Below are positions 31,459 to 39,771 of a DNA stretch of 64,000 bases, piece by piece. The DNA is taken from positions 154,335 to 218,334 of the forward strand of contig NZ_JAKSXZ010000108.1 of the NCBI RefSeq assembly GCF_022829465.1, in the 5' to 3' direction. The notes beneath the pieces are model-generated. The model searched no databases, was not told where the DNA came from, and worked only from the letters and a program-made list of their open reading frames with translations. How positions within the stretch are numbered: the stretch's first letter is position 1; each line of letters opens with the position of its first letter. Both the position numbers and the translations under genes were made by a program. The DNA is from Methylobacterium sp. J-067 (GTDB taxonomy: Bacteria; Pseudomonadota; Alphaproteobacteria; Rhizobiales; Beijerinckiaceae).

Positions 31459-31754
31459 GTGCGGATGCGGAGACCATCGCGACGACGATGCTGCGCCTCG
31501 TGGAAGAACGCGGCGCGGGCAAGACGATCTGCCCGTCGGAGGTGGCGCGGGAACTCGGGGGGCCGCATCCGGACGGCTGGGGGCCGCTGATGCAGCCGGT
31601 GCGGCGTGTGGCGGTGCGCCTCGCCCATGAGGGGCGCGTCGCGATCCTGCGCAAGGGCCGCCCGGTGGACCCGGACGACTTCCGCGGCATCTACCGGCTG
31701 GCGCTGCCCGAGGGCGGCGGCGAGTCGGGCCCCGGCAGCCAATCGGGGATGTAG
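31455..31754 (+). CDS. DUF3253 protein
   Basis: A 99-residue protein with a winged-helix-like DUF3253 fold: ATTMLRLVEERGAGKTICPSEVAREL, then WGPLMQPVRRVAVRLAHEGRVAILRKGRPVDP and the FRGIYRL ending. Family members are small and uncharacterised; the fold suggests nucleic acid binding but no DNA target is known. Start ATG 31455 overlaps the DUF599 stop. The last 64 bases overlap, tail to tail, the end of the ydcF-like gene on the other strand. Confidence 0.87.
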   Translation: MSADAETIATTMLRLVEERGAGKTICPSEVARELGGPHPDGWGPLMQPVRRVAVRLAHEGRVAILRKGRPVDPDDFRGIYRLALPEGGGESGPGSQSGM

Positions 31755-32518
31755 CCGGCGAGGCGATAGGCCACGAGGCCGATCCATTCCTTCGCGGCGA
31801 GGTCGAGCTGCAGCAGCCCATCCGACGCGAAGCCGTGGAGATGGAGCACGTCGCCCCATCCCTTGGTCCGGTAATCGACGGGAACGGCCTCGACGGTGAA
31901 GCCCGCCTGCCGGAAGCACCCCACCGCGCGGGGCATGTGCCACGCGGAGGTGATGAGCAGCCAGCGCTCGCCGGGCTTCGGATGGACGAGATCCGCCGAG
32001 AAGGTCGCGTTCTCGCGGGTGTTGCGCGAGCGGTTCTCAAGGATCATCCGGCTGCGGGGCACGCCGATGACGTCCGCATGCCGGCTCACGATATCGGCCT
32101 CGGAGACGCCGCCGCCGATGAAGCCGCTGCCGCCGGAGAAGACCAGCCGCGCCTGCGGGAAGCGCCGGGCGAGGTCGGCGAAATAGATCGGCCGCTCGCC
32201 TGCATCGTTGACGACGACCTGATCGCGAACCTCGGACAATCCGGTCTCGATGGCCCCGCCGAGCATGATGATCCCGGCCGGCGCCGGGCCGTCCGCATCG
32301 AAGGCCGGGAAACGCTGCTCCAGGGGCAGTAGCGCGATCTCTGAGGTCGGCCCGAAGCCTGCGAGCAACAGGCCGAGAGTCCCGGTGAGCGCGAGGGACG
32401 CGCCCGTCCGGCGATGCCGCGTCGCGGCGAGGAGGAGGGTCCCCGCCAGGCTCAGGAAGATCAGCAGGTTCGACGGTGTGATCAGGAAGGTGATCACCTT
32501 CGAGGCGGGGAAGAACAT
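31691..32518 (-). CDS. YdcF/ElyC-like DUF218 membrane protein
   Basis: A 275-residue protein from ATG 32518. Two N-terminal membrane helices (about 5-30 and 38-56) are followed by a DUF218 domain with IIMLGGAIETG, ARLVFSGGSG, LENRSRNTRENA and WLLITSAWHMPRAVGCFRQAGF, all family signatures. E. coli ElyC, SanA and YdcF belong here; ElyC acts in envelope polysaccharide metabolism. The start is five bases after the rraA-like stop, so the gene is at the end of the epmA-epmB-gst-rraA run. Its 3' end overlaps the opposing DUF3253 gene. Confidence 0.9.
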   Translation of the reverse strand: MFFPASKVITFLITPSNLLIFLSLAGTLLLAATRHRRTGASLALTGTLGLLLAGFGPTSEIALLPLEQRFPAFDADGPAPAGIIMLGGAIETGLSEVRDQVVVNDAGERPIYFADLARRFPQARLVFSGGSGFIGGGVSEADIVSRHADVIGVPRSRMILENRSRNTRENATFSADLVHPKPGERWLLITSAWHMPRAVGCFRQAGFTVEAVPVDYRTKGWGDVLHLHGFASDGLLQLDLAAKEWIGLVAYRLAGYIPDWLPGPDSPPPSGSASR

Positions 32519-32523
32519 CCCCC

Positions 32524-33174
32524 TCAGACCGAGCCGGTCTCGGCCTCGAATCGCGCGCGGGCGCTCGAGTCCGGCGGCAGCAGCCCGTAGAGGCTCACGC
32601 CCTTCTCGGCTTCCCGCTGCAGCCACAGGTCCAGGCGCTGTTGCTCGACGGCTTCCAGGGCGACCTGCTCGGCCATGTCGGGCGGCACGATCACGATGCC
32701 GTCCGGCCCGCAGACGACGATGTCGCCAGGATGCACCGCCGCGCCGCCGCAGGCGACCGGCTGCCAGCTTCCGGCCAGGGTGAGACCGCCCGCCGCCGCG
32801 CCCTGCGCCGCCCAGATCGGCAGGCCGATCTCCTCCGCCACGGTGGCGTCGGTGACGAGGCCCGCCGCGCCCCGGCTCGACAGGCGCCCGGCGAGGATGG
32901 CGCCGAAGGGGAGGTTGCGGCCCGTGCCGGCGGCGTCGATCACCACCACCGCCCCCTCGGGCACCGATTCGATGGCGGTCGCGAGATCGCCGATGCCCTC
33001 ACCGCGGGCCGGCACCATGCGCAGCGTATGGGCGGGGCCGACGATGGTCGTGCTCGACCGGCGTCCGAGGCCGGCCGGGGCGAAGTCCCGCAGGCCGGCC
33101 CGTTCGAGGGCCCGCGCGATGCTCGCCGTGGTGACGGCGCTCAGGGCATCGCGCAGGGTGGGGTCGATGGCCAT
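32524..33174 (-). CDS. RraA-like family protein (HMG/CHA aldolase or RNase E regulator fold)
   Basis: A 216-residue protein of the RraA/dimethylmenaquinone-methyltransferase-like family. ATG 33174 is chosen because GGAG lies seven bases upstream; ATG 33201 is the alternative. The family core is seen in PEGAVVVIDAAGTG, ILAGRLSSRGAAGLVTDATVAE with the R-D pair of the aldolase subgroup, and VHPGDIVVCGPDGIVIVP. Members are either divalent-metal aldolases acting on 4-hydroxy-4-methyl-2-oxoglutarate or regulators of RNase E; sequence does not decide. It lies between a GST gene and ydcF-like on the same strand. Confidence 0.88.
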   Translation of the reverse strand: MAIDPTLRDALSAVTTASIARALERAGLRDFAPAGLGRRSSTTIVGPAHTLRMVPARGEGIGDLATAIESVPEGAVVVIDAAGTGRNLPFGAILAGRLSSRGAAGLVTDATVAEEIGLPIWAAQGAAAGGLTLAGSWQPVACGGAAVHPGDIVVCGPDGIVIVPPDMAEQVALEAVEQQRLDLWLQREAEKGVSLYGLLPPDSSARARFEAETGSV

Positions 33175-33258
33175 ACGGACGCTCCGGCTCAGGTTTTCCA
33201 TGGGGGGATGGCGTGACCCCGGCGGCAACGCAAGCGCCGCCGTCGCCGATCCACTGCC

Positions 33259-33873
33259 TCAGCCGACCGGCTCGGCGAGGGCGCGGGCGGCGCCGGGCCG
33301 GGCGGCGATGCGTTCGTACCAGCGGCGCAGGTTCGGGCGGTCCTGCCGTTCGGCCGGCAGGTTCAGCCAGCGATGCGCCGCGCAGCCCAGCGCAATGTCG
33401 GCGATGCTGAAGCTCTCGCCCACGGCGTAGTCGCGCCCGGCGAGATGCCCGTCGAGGATCGCCGCATAGACTTCCGACGCCGCGAGCGAGGCAGCGACGA
33501 GGGTCCGGTTCGGGTCGGCCGAGCGGAACAATTGCCAGAAGGCATCGCGCATGGCCGGGGTGAAGCTCGTCGCCTGCCAATCGAGCCACTGGTCGATATG
33601 GGCGCGCTGGCGCGGGTCGATGGGGGGCGCGAGCGCCGGGCTCAGCGAGGCGACGTAGCGCATGATCGCGTTCGACTCCCACAGGACGAAGCCGTCCTCC
33701 TCCAGGGTCGGCACGAGCCCGTTCGGGTTCATGCTGCGATAGGCGGGCTCGCGCACCACGCCGAAGGCACCGCCCGCGTCGAGACGCTCGTAGGCGAGTT
33801 CCGCCTCGTCCAGGGCCCAGACGGCCTTCTGTACGTTCACCGAACTCAATCGGCCCCAGAGCCTGCGCATCAT
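33259..33873 (-). CDS. Glutathione S-transferase family protein
   Basis: A 204-residue cytosolic GST. The thioredoxin-like N-terminal domain shows RRLWGRLSSVNVQKAVWALDE and PNGLVPTLEEDGFVLWESNAIMRYV with the glutathione-binding E-S pair. The helical C-terminal domain contains FSIADIALGCAAHRWL. Translation starts at ATG 33873 or 33870, overlapping the epmB stop (ATGATG), with an AAGGAG site inside epmB, so expression is coupled to EF-P modification enzymes. The substrate is unknown. Confidence 0.92.
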   Translation of the reverse strand: MMRRLWGRLSSVNVQKAVWALDEAELAYERLDAGGAFGVVREPAYRSMNPNGLVPTLEEDGFVLWESNAIMRYVASLSPALAPPIDPRQRAHIDQWLDWQATSFTPAMRDAFWQLFRSADPNRTLVAASLAASEVYAAILDGHLAGRDYAVGESFSIADIALGCAAHRWLNLPAERQDRPNLRRWYERIAARPGAARALAEPVG

Positions 33874-34919
33874 CGGGTCTCCTTGGGTGGGTAGGGGTGC
33901 GTCCGGCCGGCGGGGTCGGTCACGTCCAGGCCGGTTTCGGTTTCGCTGAGGTAGTTCGGCCCAATCGGCACCTTGCCGTGCCCGCCGGGGATGTCGAGCA
34001 CGAAGGTCGGCTGCGCGAGACCGGAGAGGCGCCCCCGTAACCCGCGCATCAGCGCCTGCCCCTCCGCGACGCCGGTGCGCAGATGGCCCGTGCCCGGCGC
34101 CAAGTCGCCGTGGTGCAGGTAATACGGCTTGATGCGGTTCTCCACGAAGGTCCGCATCAGTGCTTCCAGGGTGGCGGCATCGTCGTTGACGCCGCGCAGC
34201 AGCACCGATTGGCTCACCATCGGGATACCGGCCCCGACGAACCGCGCGCAGGCCTCGCGGGCCTGGGGCGTGAACTCGCGGGGGTGGTTGGCATGGAGCG
34301 CCACGAACACCGCGCCGCCGAACCCGGACAGGGCCTCGACCACTGCATCGGTCACGAGGGCGGGCTGCACCACCGGCACGCGGGTGTGGAGGCGCAGCAC
34401 CTTCACATGGGGGATGGCGCCGAGCCGCTGCGCGATCATGCCGAGGCGCCGGGGCGAGAGGGCGAGCGGATCGCCGCCCGTCAGCACGACCTCCCAGATC
34501 GCCGGATCGGCCGCGATATAGGCGAAGGCCGCCGCGAACTCGGCCTCGGTGAGGGTGCCGAGCCCGCCCGGGCCAACGCTTTCCCGGCGGAAGCAGAACC
34601 GGCAATAGACCGGGCAGACATGGAGCGGCTTCAGCAGCACCCGGTCGGGGTAGCGATGGATCAAGCCCGGGAGCTTTTCGTGGGCGCCGTCGCCGATGGG
34701 GTCGGCGCGCTCCTCCGGCGTGGCGTCAAGTTCCTCGGCGCGGGGCACGAATTGGCGGGCGATGGGGTCGGCAGGGTCGGCCGGGTCGATCAGCTCGGCC
34801 ATGTCGGGGGTGATCGACAGGGCGTAGCGCGCCAGTACCGGCCGCAGCGCCGCCAGCTCGGCCTCCGTAACGAGGCCGGCTTCGGTCAGATGCTCCGGGT
34901 GGCGCAGGATGCCGCTCAC
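33870..34919 (-). CDS. epmB: EF-P lysine 2,3-aminomutase (radical SAM)
   Basis: A 349-residue KamA-family radical SAM enzyme that turns (S)-alpha-lysine into (R)-beta-lysine for modification of elongation factor P. The iron-sulfur cysteines are C102, C106 and C109 in CPVYCRFC, and the PLP lysine is K316 in PGGHGKVPIG. The length is near that of E. coli EpmB (342) and shorter than catabolic lysine 2,3-aminomutases. Start is GTG 34919, overlapping the epmA stop by four bases (GTGA). Adjacency to epmA and efp makes this role much more likely than lysine fermentation. Confidence 0.94.
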   Translation of the reverse strand: MSGILRHPEHLTEAGLVTEAELAALRPVLARYALSITPDMAELIDPADPADPIARQFVPRAEELDATPEERADPIGDGAHEKLPGLIHRYPDRVLLKPLHVCPVYCRFCFRRESVGPGGLGTLTEAEFAAAFAYIAADPAIWEVVLTGGDPLALSPRRLGMIAQRLGAIPHVKVLRLHTRVPVVQPALVTDAVVEALSGFGGAVFVALHANHPREFTPQAREACARFVGAGIPMVSQSVLLRGVNDDAATLEALMRTFVENRIKPYYLHHGDLAPGTGHLRTGVAEGQALMRGLRGRLSGLAQPTFVLDIPGGHGKVPIGPNYLSETETGLDVTDPAGRTHPYPPKETR

Positions 34920-35971
34920 GGGGCGGTCTCCGCGACGGGCGTCCAGAGGACGTCCTCGATGCGCCCGGCGCCGCAGGCCAGCATGACGAGCCGGTCGAAG
35001 CCCAGCGCGATGCCCGAGGCCTCCGGCATCTCCGCGAGGGCGGCAAGGAAATCCTCGTCCACGGGGTAGCGCTCGCCGTAGACGCGCTCCTTCTCGTCCA
35101 TCTCCGCTTCGAAGCGGCGGCGCTGCTCGGCCGGGTCCGTCAGTTCCCCGAAGGCGTTGGCGAGTTCGACGCCGCAGGCATAGAGCTCGAAGCGCTCAGC
35201 CACGCGCGGATCGTGCGGCGCGGGCCGCGCGAGGGCCGCCTCGCTGATGGGGTACTCGCAAAGGATCGTCGGCCGCCCCATGCCGAGATGCGGTTCGACA
35301 CGCGCCACCAGCACCCGCGAGAACAGGTCGGCAAAGGTGTCGTCCGCCGCCACCCGCAGCCCCGCCGCCGTGACGCCGGCCGCGAGGCGGTCCCGGTCGG
35401 TGGCGCCATCGGCAGCGATGCAGGCGAGGAGATCGATGCCGGCATGCCGGTCGAAGGCCTCCGCCAGGGTCAGACGCTCCGGCTCGGCGAAGGGGTCGGC
35501 CTCGCGGCCCCGCCATGTGAAGGTCCGCGCTCGGGCCGTTTCGGCGGCGAGCGCCATGAGCGCGGCGGCGTCGCGCATCAGCGTCTCGTAGCCCTCGCCC
35601 GCGCGGTACCATTCGAGCATCGTGAATTCGGGATGGTGCAGCGGCCCGCGCTCCCGGTTGCGGAAGACATGGGCGAAGCTGAACAGTCGGGGCTCGCCCG
35701 CCGCCAGCAGCTTCTTGCAGGCGAATTCCGGCGAGGTGTGCAGGTGCAGGGCGGTGCGCGCCCCGCTCGCGCCGATGGCCTGCGTTGAGAAGGCCGAGAG
35801 ATGCGCTTCGTTTCCGGGGGAGACCTGTAGGCAGGCGGCCTCGATCTCAACGAAGTCGCGCTCCTCGAACCACGCGCGAAAGCGGGCGGTGATTCGGTTA
35901 CGCAGGATCAGACGCGGCCGCCGGTCGGCGTGCCGGGCGGGCATCCACCAGGGGGAGGGGGCGTCAGCCAC
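34916..35971 (-). CDS. epmA: EF-P (R)-beta-lysine ligase, GenX/PoxA type
   Basis: A class II lysyl-tRNA-synthetase paralogue without the anticodon domain; it attaches beta-lysine to EF-P. Motif 2 (FRNRERGPLHHPEFTMLEWYRA) and motif 3 (GIALGFDRLVML) are intact, and LELANAFGEL-like VELANAFGELTDP is conserved. I place the start at GTG 35971, giving 351 residues and beginning VADAPSPWWMPARHADRRP, as in rhizobial GenX; ATG 35944 and ATG 36043 are alternatives. It overlaps epmB by four bases and diverges from efp across about 134 bp. Confidence 0.93.
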   Translation of the reverse strand: MADAPSPWWMPARHADRRPRLILRNRITARFRAWFEERDFVEIEAACLQVSPGNEAHLSAFSTQAIGASGARTALHLHTSPEFACKKLLAAGEPRLFSFAHVFRNRERGPLHHPEFTMLEWYRAGEGYETLMRDAAALMALAAETARARTFTWRGREADPFAEPERLTLAEAFDRHAGIDLLACIAADGATDRDRLAAGVTAAGLRVAADDTFADLFSRVLVARVEPHLGMGRPTILCEYPISEAALARPAPHDPRVAERFELYACGVELANAFGELTDPAEQRRRFEAEMDEKERVYGERYPVDEDFLAALAEMPEASGIALGFDRLVMLACGAGRIEDVLWTPVAETAP

Positions 35972-36105
35972 GATGCGGGCGCTCCGGGTGATGTCGCGTG
36001 GCGCCGCTGGCAACCGAACCGCGAATGAGATAGTTGCGGACATCCGCTCGCGGAACTGCGCCCTCCGCGCGCCGCCAGAACCTCGTCAATTTAGGACCAT
36101 TTCCC

Positions 36106-36672
36106 GTGAAGGTGATCGCCTCGACGCTCCGCAAGGGCAACGTCGTCGAAAAAGACGGCAAGCTGTATGTGATCCTGTTCGCGGAGAACATCCACCCTGG
36201 CAAGGGCACCCCGGTCACGCAGCTCGACATGCGCCGCATCACCGATGGCGTGAAGGTCTCGGAGCGCTACCGCACCACCGAGCAGGTGGAGCGCGCCTTC
36301 GTGGAGGATCGCGAGCACACCTTCCTCTACAACGACGGCGAAGGGTTCCACTTCATGAACCCCGAGAACTACGAGCAGATCGCCGTGCCGGAGGACGTGG
36401 TGGGCGATTCCGCGCCCTACCTGCAGGAAGGCATGGCGGTGATGCTCTCGGTCCATAACGGCGTACCGCTGACCATCGAGCTGCCCCAGCGCGTGACCCT
36501 GGAGGTCACCGAGACCGAGCCGGTGCTCAAGGGCCAGACTGCCTCGTCGTCGTACAAGCCCGCGACGCTCTCGAACGGCGTGCGCACCACGGTGCCGCCG
36601 CACATCGCCGCCGGCACCCGCGTCGTGGTGATGACCGCCGACGGCGCCTACGTCGAGCGCGCCAAGGACTAA
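36106..36672 (+). CDS. efp: Elongation factor P
   Basis: A 188-residue EF-P, the factor that enters stalled ribosomes and promotes peptide bond formation at polyproline stretches. It starts at GTG 36106 with TTAGGA upstream. Domain I carries the modification loop [10 protein letters not shown] with lysine K33, the residue equivalent to E. coli K34 that receives beta-lysine. Domains II and III are complete ([58 protein letters not shown]). The modification genes epmA and epmB are divergently encoded next to it. The stop lies one base from the stop of the convergent acyltransferase-like gene. Confidence 0.96.
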   Translation: MKVIASTLRKGNVVEKDGKLYVILFAENIHPGKGTPVTQLDMRRITDGVKVSERYRTTEQVERAFVEDREHTFLYNDGEGFHFMNPENYEQIAVPEDVVGDSAPYLQEGMAVMLSVHNGVPLTIELPQRVTLEVTETEPVLKGQTASSSYKPATLSNGVRTTVPPHIAAGTRVVVMTADGAYVERAKD

Positions 36673-36673
36673 C

Positions 36674-37702
36674 TCAACGCGCGCCGTCGCCCTCGGCGGC
36701 GGCGTAGCAACCCCGCGACAGGGCCTGAGCGCGGGCGCGCTGCTCCACGGTGTAGGGGCGCCCGTCGTCCCGGAACAGATCCTCCCGCAACAGGGCCTCG
36801 CCGGTGCAGCGGGCCGCCACCCGGCAGGGGGCGACCTCGCTGCCGCCGCGCGTGCACATGGCGAGGTAATCCGCCCGGAACGCCTTGAGCCCGGCCTTCG
36901 GGTTCGGCCCCACGACCTGCGCCAGGCCGAAGGCGAGCCCGAACAGCACCGGCTGGTGGACAAGATAGACCGCGAGGCTGTGCCGCCCGGCGAAGGTCGC
37001 GCCCCGGCCGATCACCCCGCGCGGCGCCCAGGCGCCGAGGCGCAAGCGGGCGAGCAAGGGCAGGCCGAGCCGCCCCAGCACGATCCCGACCAGCACCAGC
37101 CCGAACCACGGAAACAGCGGCACGTAATCGTTGGTGTGCGGCGTGAGCCGCCCGAGGCCGAGGAACCAGAGGGCGGGGGAATCGAGCCAGTCGGCGTGCA
37201 CCACGAGGGGCGCGGCCAGGATCGCGGCGGCGGCGGCGAGCGTCACCGGCCAGGGCAGGAATAGGAACGGCAGGCCGAGCACGCTCGACACGGCGATGCA
37301 GTGGAGGATTCCGAAGAAGACGTAGGCATCGGGAAAGACGAGGCGCGTCGCGACGGTGACGGCGAGCGCGCCGGCCGCGATGCGCCCGAGACGAAGCAGC
37401 GTGGGACGAAGGCGCAGGCCCCGTCCGTTCATCAGCACCAGTCCGACGCCGACGAGGATCAGAAATGAGCCGGCGATCCATTCGGCCGCATGGCGCCCGG
37501 TGGGCGTGGCAGCGTAGTTCTCGGCCGTCAGCCGCACGTTGCCGAGGTCCCAGAGCGCATGAAAGCACGCCATGGCGAGCAGGGCGACGGCGCGGGCGGC
37601 GTCGATAATGGGCAGCCGCCGTGTGGCGGGGGCGTCGGACGGGGGAAGCGCGACCATGCTCCGCTCAAACCATGGGCGGCGCGTCACCGCCACCGCTTTC
37701 AT
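36674..37702 (-). CDS. DUF1624-type multipass membrane protein (acyltransferase-like)
   Basis: About 342 residues from ATG 37702 (ATG 37657 is also possible). The first helix region RLPIIDAARAVALLAMACFHALWDLG matches the start of DUF1624/heparan-glucosaminide N-acetyltransferase-like proteins (D-x-x-R-G/A...H). At least eight membrane helices follow, ending with AGRHSLAVYLVHQPVLFGLAFG. Beyond the membrane part is a roughly 75-residue hydrophilic tail with four cysteines (MCTRG, APCRV, ARCTG, RGCYAA), which is not part of the basic domain. Function unknown; transfer of acyl groups to envelope sugars is the family-based guess. Confidence 0.82.
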   Translation of the reverse strand: MKAVAVTRRPWFERSMVALPPSDAPATRRLPIIDAARAVALLAMACFHALWDLGNVRLTAENYAATPTGRHAAEWIAGSFLILVGVGLVLMNGRGLRLRPTLLRLGRIAAGALAVTVATRLVFPDAYVFFGILHCIAVSSVLGLPFLFLPWPVTLAAAAAILAAPLVVHADWLDSPALWFLGLGRLTPHTNDYVPLFPWFGLVLVGIVLGRLGLPLLARLRLGAWAPRGVIGRGATFAGRHSLAVYLVHQPVLFGLAFGLAQVVGPNPKAGLKAFRADYLAMCTRGGSEVAPCRVAARCTGEALLREDLFRDDGRPYTVEQRARAQALSRGCYAAAEGDGAR

Positions 37703-37979
37703 GCTCTCGCAATCGTGAGCCCTTGCGCGCGAAGTCGCGGGCAAGCGCGCTATCTGTTTTCGCGCGGGTTAAAGCGGCAATTGGAGATTGCGTCACTCGA
37801 CGGGCCGCCGCTCAGCTTGTCCTCGCGCGTGGCTCAAAACTGTTGCGGCCCTGCCGCCCCGCCCAAGATTGCAACCCTGGCAGGCTCGGTTGCCGGTCAA
37901 ATGGGCTTCCAGCGATTCAGGACTTCGTTAATCTTATCACGTGAGCGCGCACCGCGATTCAGTGTAGGTAGTTTCGGCC

Positions 37980-38573
37980 ATGTCTGACGAACGCGGATCC
38001 GGGCCGGAGATCCCCCAGATGCCCGAAGGGCAGGCGGCCGAGCGCGCCGACGAGCCGCTGGACTTGATCGAGGTCTCCGGGCGCATCAAATGGTTCGATG
38101 TCTCCAAGGGTTTCGGCTTCATCGTCCCCGATGACGGCTCGCCCGACGTGTTGCTGCACGTCACCTGCCTGCGCCGGGACGGGTTCCAGGCCGCCAGCGA
38201 GGGCGCACGCATCGTCGTGGAGGCTGTGCAGCGCCCGCGCGGCTGGCAGGCGTTCCGGGTGGTCTCTCTCGACCAGTCGGCCGCGCTCCACCCGTCCGAA
38301 CTGCCGATGCCGCGCACCCATGTCACGGTGACGCCGACGAGCGGACTCGAGACGGCGGTGGTGAAGTGGTTCAACCGCCTGCGGGGATTCGGCTTCCTCA
38401 CGCGGGGCGACGGCACGCCGGACATCTTCGTGCACATGGAGACTCTGCGCCGCTACGGCATCGCGGAATTGAAGCCGGGCGAGTCTGTGCTGGTGCGCTA
38501 CGGCGACGGCTCGAAGGGTGTGATGGCCGCCGAAGTGCGGCTGCTCGACGGTGGATTGCCCACCTCGCATTGA
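37980..38573 (+). CDS. Double cold-shock-domain protein
   Basis: A 197-residue nucleic-acid-binding protein with two cold-shock domains. The first (about 32-97) has [28 protein letters not shown] and the second (about 124-188) has [28 protein letters not shown]; both keep the RNP1 (KGFGFI, RGFGFL) and RNP2 (VLLHV, IFVHM) aromatic residues. An acidic 30-residue N-terminal tail precedes them. Two-domain CspA-like proteins of this size are standard in alphaproteobacteria. The 277-bp upstream gap offers room for a cold-responsive leader but no clear structure is visible. The DUF192 gene follows, a common pairing. Confidence 0.93.
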   Translation: MSDERGSGPEIPQMPEGQAAERADEPLDLIEVSGRIKWFDVSKGFGFIVPDDGSPDVLLHVTCLRRDGFQAASEGARIVVEAVQRPRGWQAFRVVSLDQSAALHPSELPMPRTHVTVTPTSGLETAVVKWFNRLRGFGFLTRGDGTPDIFVHMETLRRYGIAELKPGESVLVRYGDGSKGVMAAEVRLLDGGLPTSH

Positions 38574-38681
38574 GTCCACACACGAATCGGTGTCGGGTCA
38601 ACGCGTCGCGCTCGCGTGAAGGACGCGCTATGTCGGGTGATCCCCCGGCCGCGACGGCCCGTTCCGCGTGAGGCTCGCACC

Positions 38682-39182
38682 TTGACCTGCGTTTCCCGAT
38701 CTGCCCGCTTCCTCGCCGCCCTCCTCGTCACCGGCATCGGGCTCGCCCCCGTTGCGAACGGGACCGCGATGGCCCAGACCGTGGTGAAGGCGGCCCCGGT
38801 GCCGACCGAGTCGCTGACCATCGCCACGAAGGGCGGCCCGCGCCAATTTTCCGTCGAGGTGATGCGCGACGATGCCGGGCGCAGCCGCGGCCTCATGTTC
38901 CGCCGCCACATGGCCCCCGACCACGGCATGCTGTTCGATTTCGAACGCAGCGAGCCCGTGACGATGTGGATGAAGAACACCTATCTCCCCCTCGACATGG
39001 TGTTCATCCGCGAGGACGGCACGGTCGCGCGGGTCGCGGCGGACACGGAGCCGCTGTCGACGGCGATCATCCCCTCGAACGGCCCCGTCCTCGCCGTGCT
39101 CGAACTCAATGCGGGAACGGCAGCCAAGCTCGGCATCAGGGCCGGCGACAAGGTCCAGCACCCGATGTTCGCCAAGCGCTGA
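38682..39182 (+). CDS. DUF192 periplasmic protein
   Basis: A 166-residue secreted protein from TTG 38682, which has a TGAGG site eight bases upstream and opens into a signal peptide ending near NGTAMAQ; GTG 38616 is an alternative start. The DUF192 core is complete: DAGRSRGLMFRRHMAPDHGMLFDF, VTMWMKNTYLPLDMVFI and a GP-VLAVLELNAGTAAKLGI-GD ending. The family is common in bacteria and its role is unknown. It is downstream of the cold-shock gene and probably co-transcribed. Confidence 0.88.
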   Translation: MTCVSRSARFLAALLVTGIGLAPVANGTAMAQTVVKAAPVPTESLTIATKGGPRQFSVEVMRDDAGRSRGLMFRRHMAPDHGMLFDFERSEPVTMWMKNTYLPLDMVFIREDGTVARVAADTEPLSTAIIPSNGPVLAVLELNAGTAAKLGIRAGDKVQHPMFAKR

Positions 39183-39264
39183 CCGCACGAGGCCCCAGCC
39201 CCGACGGAGCGAGTACGAACAGGACGAGAACAAGCGCTTGACGCGTGTTGAGTTCCGGTTCAGT

Positions 39265-39279
39265 GTTCGTGGAACGTTC
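39265..39279. promoter_or_regulatory. LexA-type (SOS) box candidate
   Basis: GTTC-gtggaac-GTTC matches the alphaproteobacterial LexA core GTTC-N7-GTTC. It ends 22 bases before the start of the unknown gene at 39302. It overlaps a perfect 12-bp palindrome TGGAACGTTCCA (39270-39281). With this base composition about one such match is expected by chance in 64 kb, so position is the main support. Confidence 0.4.
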
Positions 39280-39301
39280 CATTAACAGTTGGGGCTTCCC
39301 G

Positions 39302-39697
39302 ATGAACGGCGCGGTCTCCGTCGAACTCTTCCGCAACGCCGAATGGTCTGTCCAGGAGGACGGGCTGGAGCATCGCGGCACGGGCTATTTCATTGCCCGT
39401 GGTGCGGTCGCGGCCCGCCGGGCCGAGCGCCTGTGGGATTGGCCGCTGCAGATGGCCGAGAAGGGCTGGTGCCGGCCGAGCCTGTTCCGGGAGGCGTTCC
39501 TCGCCGCCCTCGACCGGTTCGGCATCGAGCGCGACACCGACCTGACCCGCTCCTTCGCCCTCGGCTTCGGTATCCGCGCCGTGGAAGACCGCAGCGCGGA
39601 CGGCTTCGTGAAGATCTCCGAGGTGCTGCGCCCGCGCGAGGCTCCTCCGGCCGTCGCCCCCGCCCGCCGCGCCGCGCGGAGCTACGCCGCCGTCTGA
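39302..39697 (+). CDS. Protein of unknown function, possibly SOS-regulated
   Basis: A 131-residue soluble protein from ATG 39302. It has a beta-rich N-terminus (VSVELFRNAEWSVQEDGLEHRGTGYFIARG) and a helical middle (AERLWDWPLQMAEKGW, LFREAFLAALDRFGI), and ends in an Ala/Arg/Pro tail. No recognised domain, signal peptide or membrane helix. A LexA-like box and a palindrome lie just upstream; a strong bidirectional terminator follows. Function unknown. Codon use is like the neighbours, so it is not an obvious recent arrival. Confidence 0.75.
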   Translation: MNGAVSVELFRNAEWSVQEDGLEHRGTGYFIARGAVAARRAERLWDWPLQMAEKGWCRPSLFREAFLAALDRFGIERDTDLTRSFALGFGIRAVEDRSADGFVKISEVLRPREAPPAVAPARRAARSYAAV

Positions 39698-39716
39698 TTT
39701 CCTTAGCCTGACAGCA

Positions 39717-39750
39717 AAAGGCCCCGGCGATTCCCATCGCCGGGGCCTTT
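39717..39750. terminator. Bidirectional intrinsic terminator
   Basis: A 15-bp perfect stem (39717-39731 with 39736-39750, AAAGGCCCCGGCGAT) with a four-base loop lies between stops at 39697 (+) and 39772 (-). The T-rich ends of the stem give short T-runs on both strands. Confidence 0.85.
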
Positions 39751-39771
39751 GTCGTTGTCTGGACCTGAGGA

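Noticed and set aside
37703..37979. Possible cold-shock riboregulator in the leader of the double cold-shock gene
   Set aside because: Region looked AT-richer near 37740-37970 but no stable or known cold-box structure could be built by eye.
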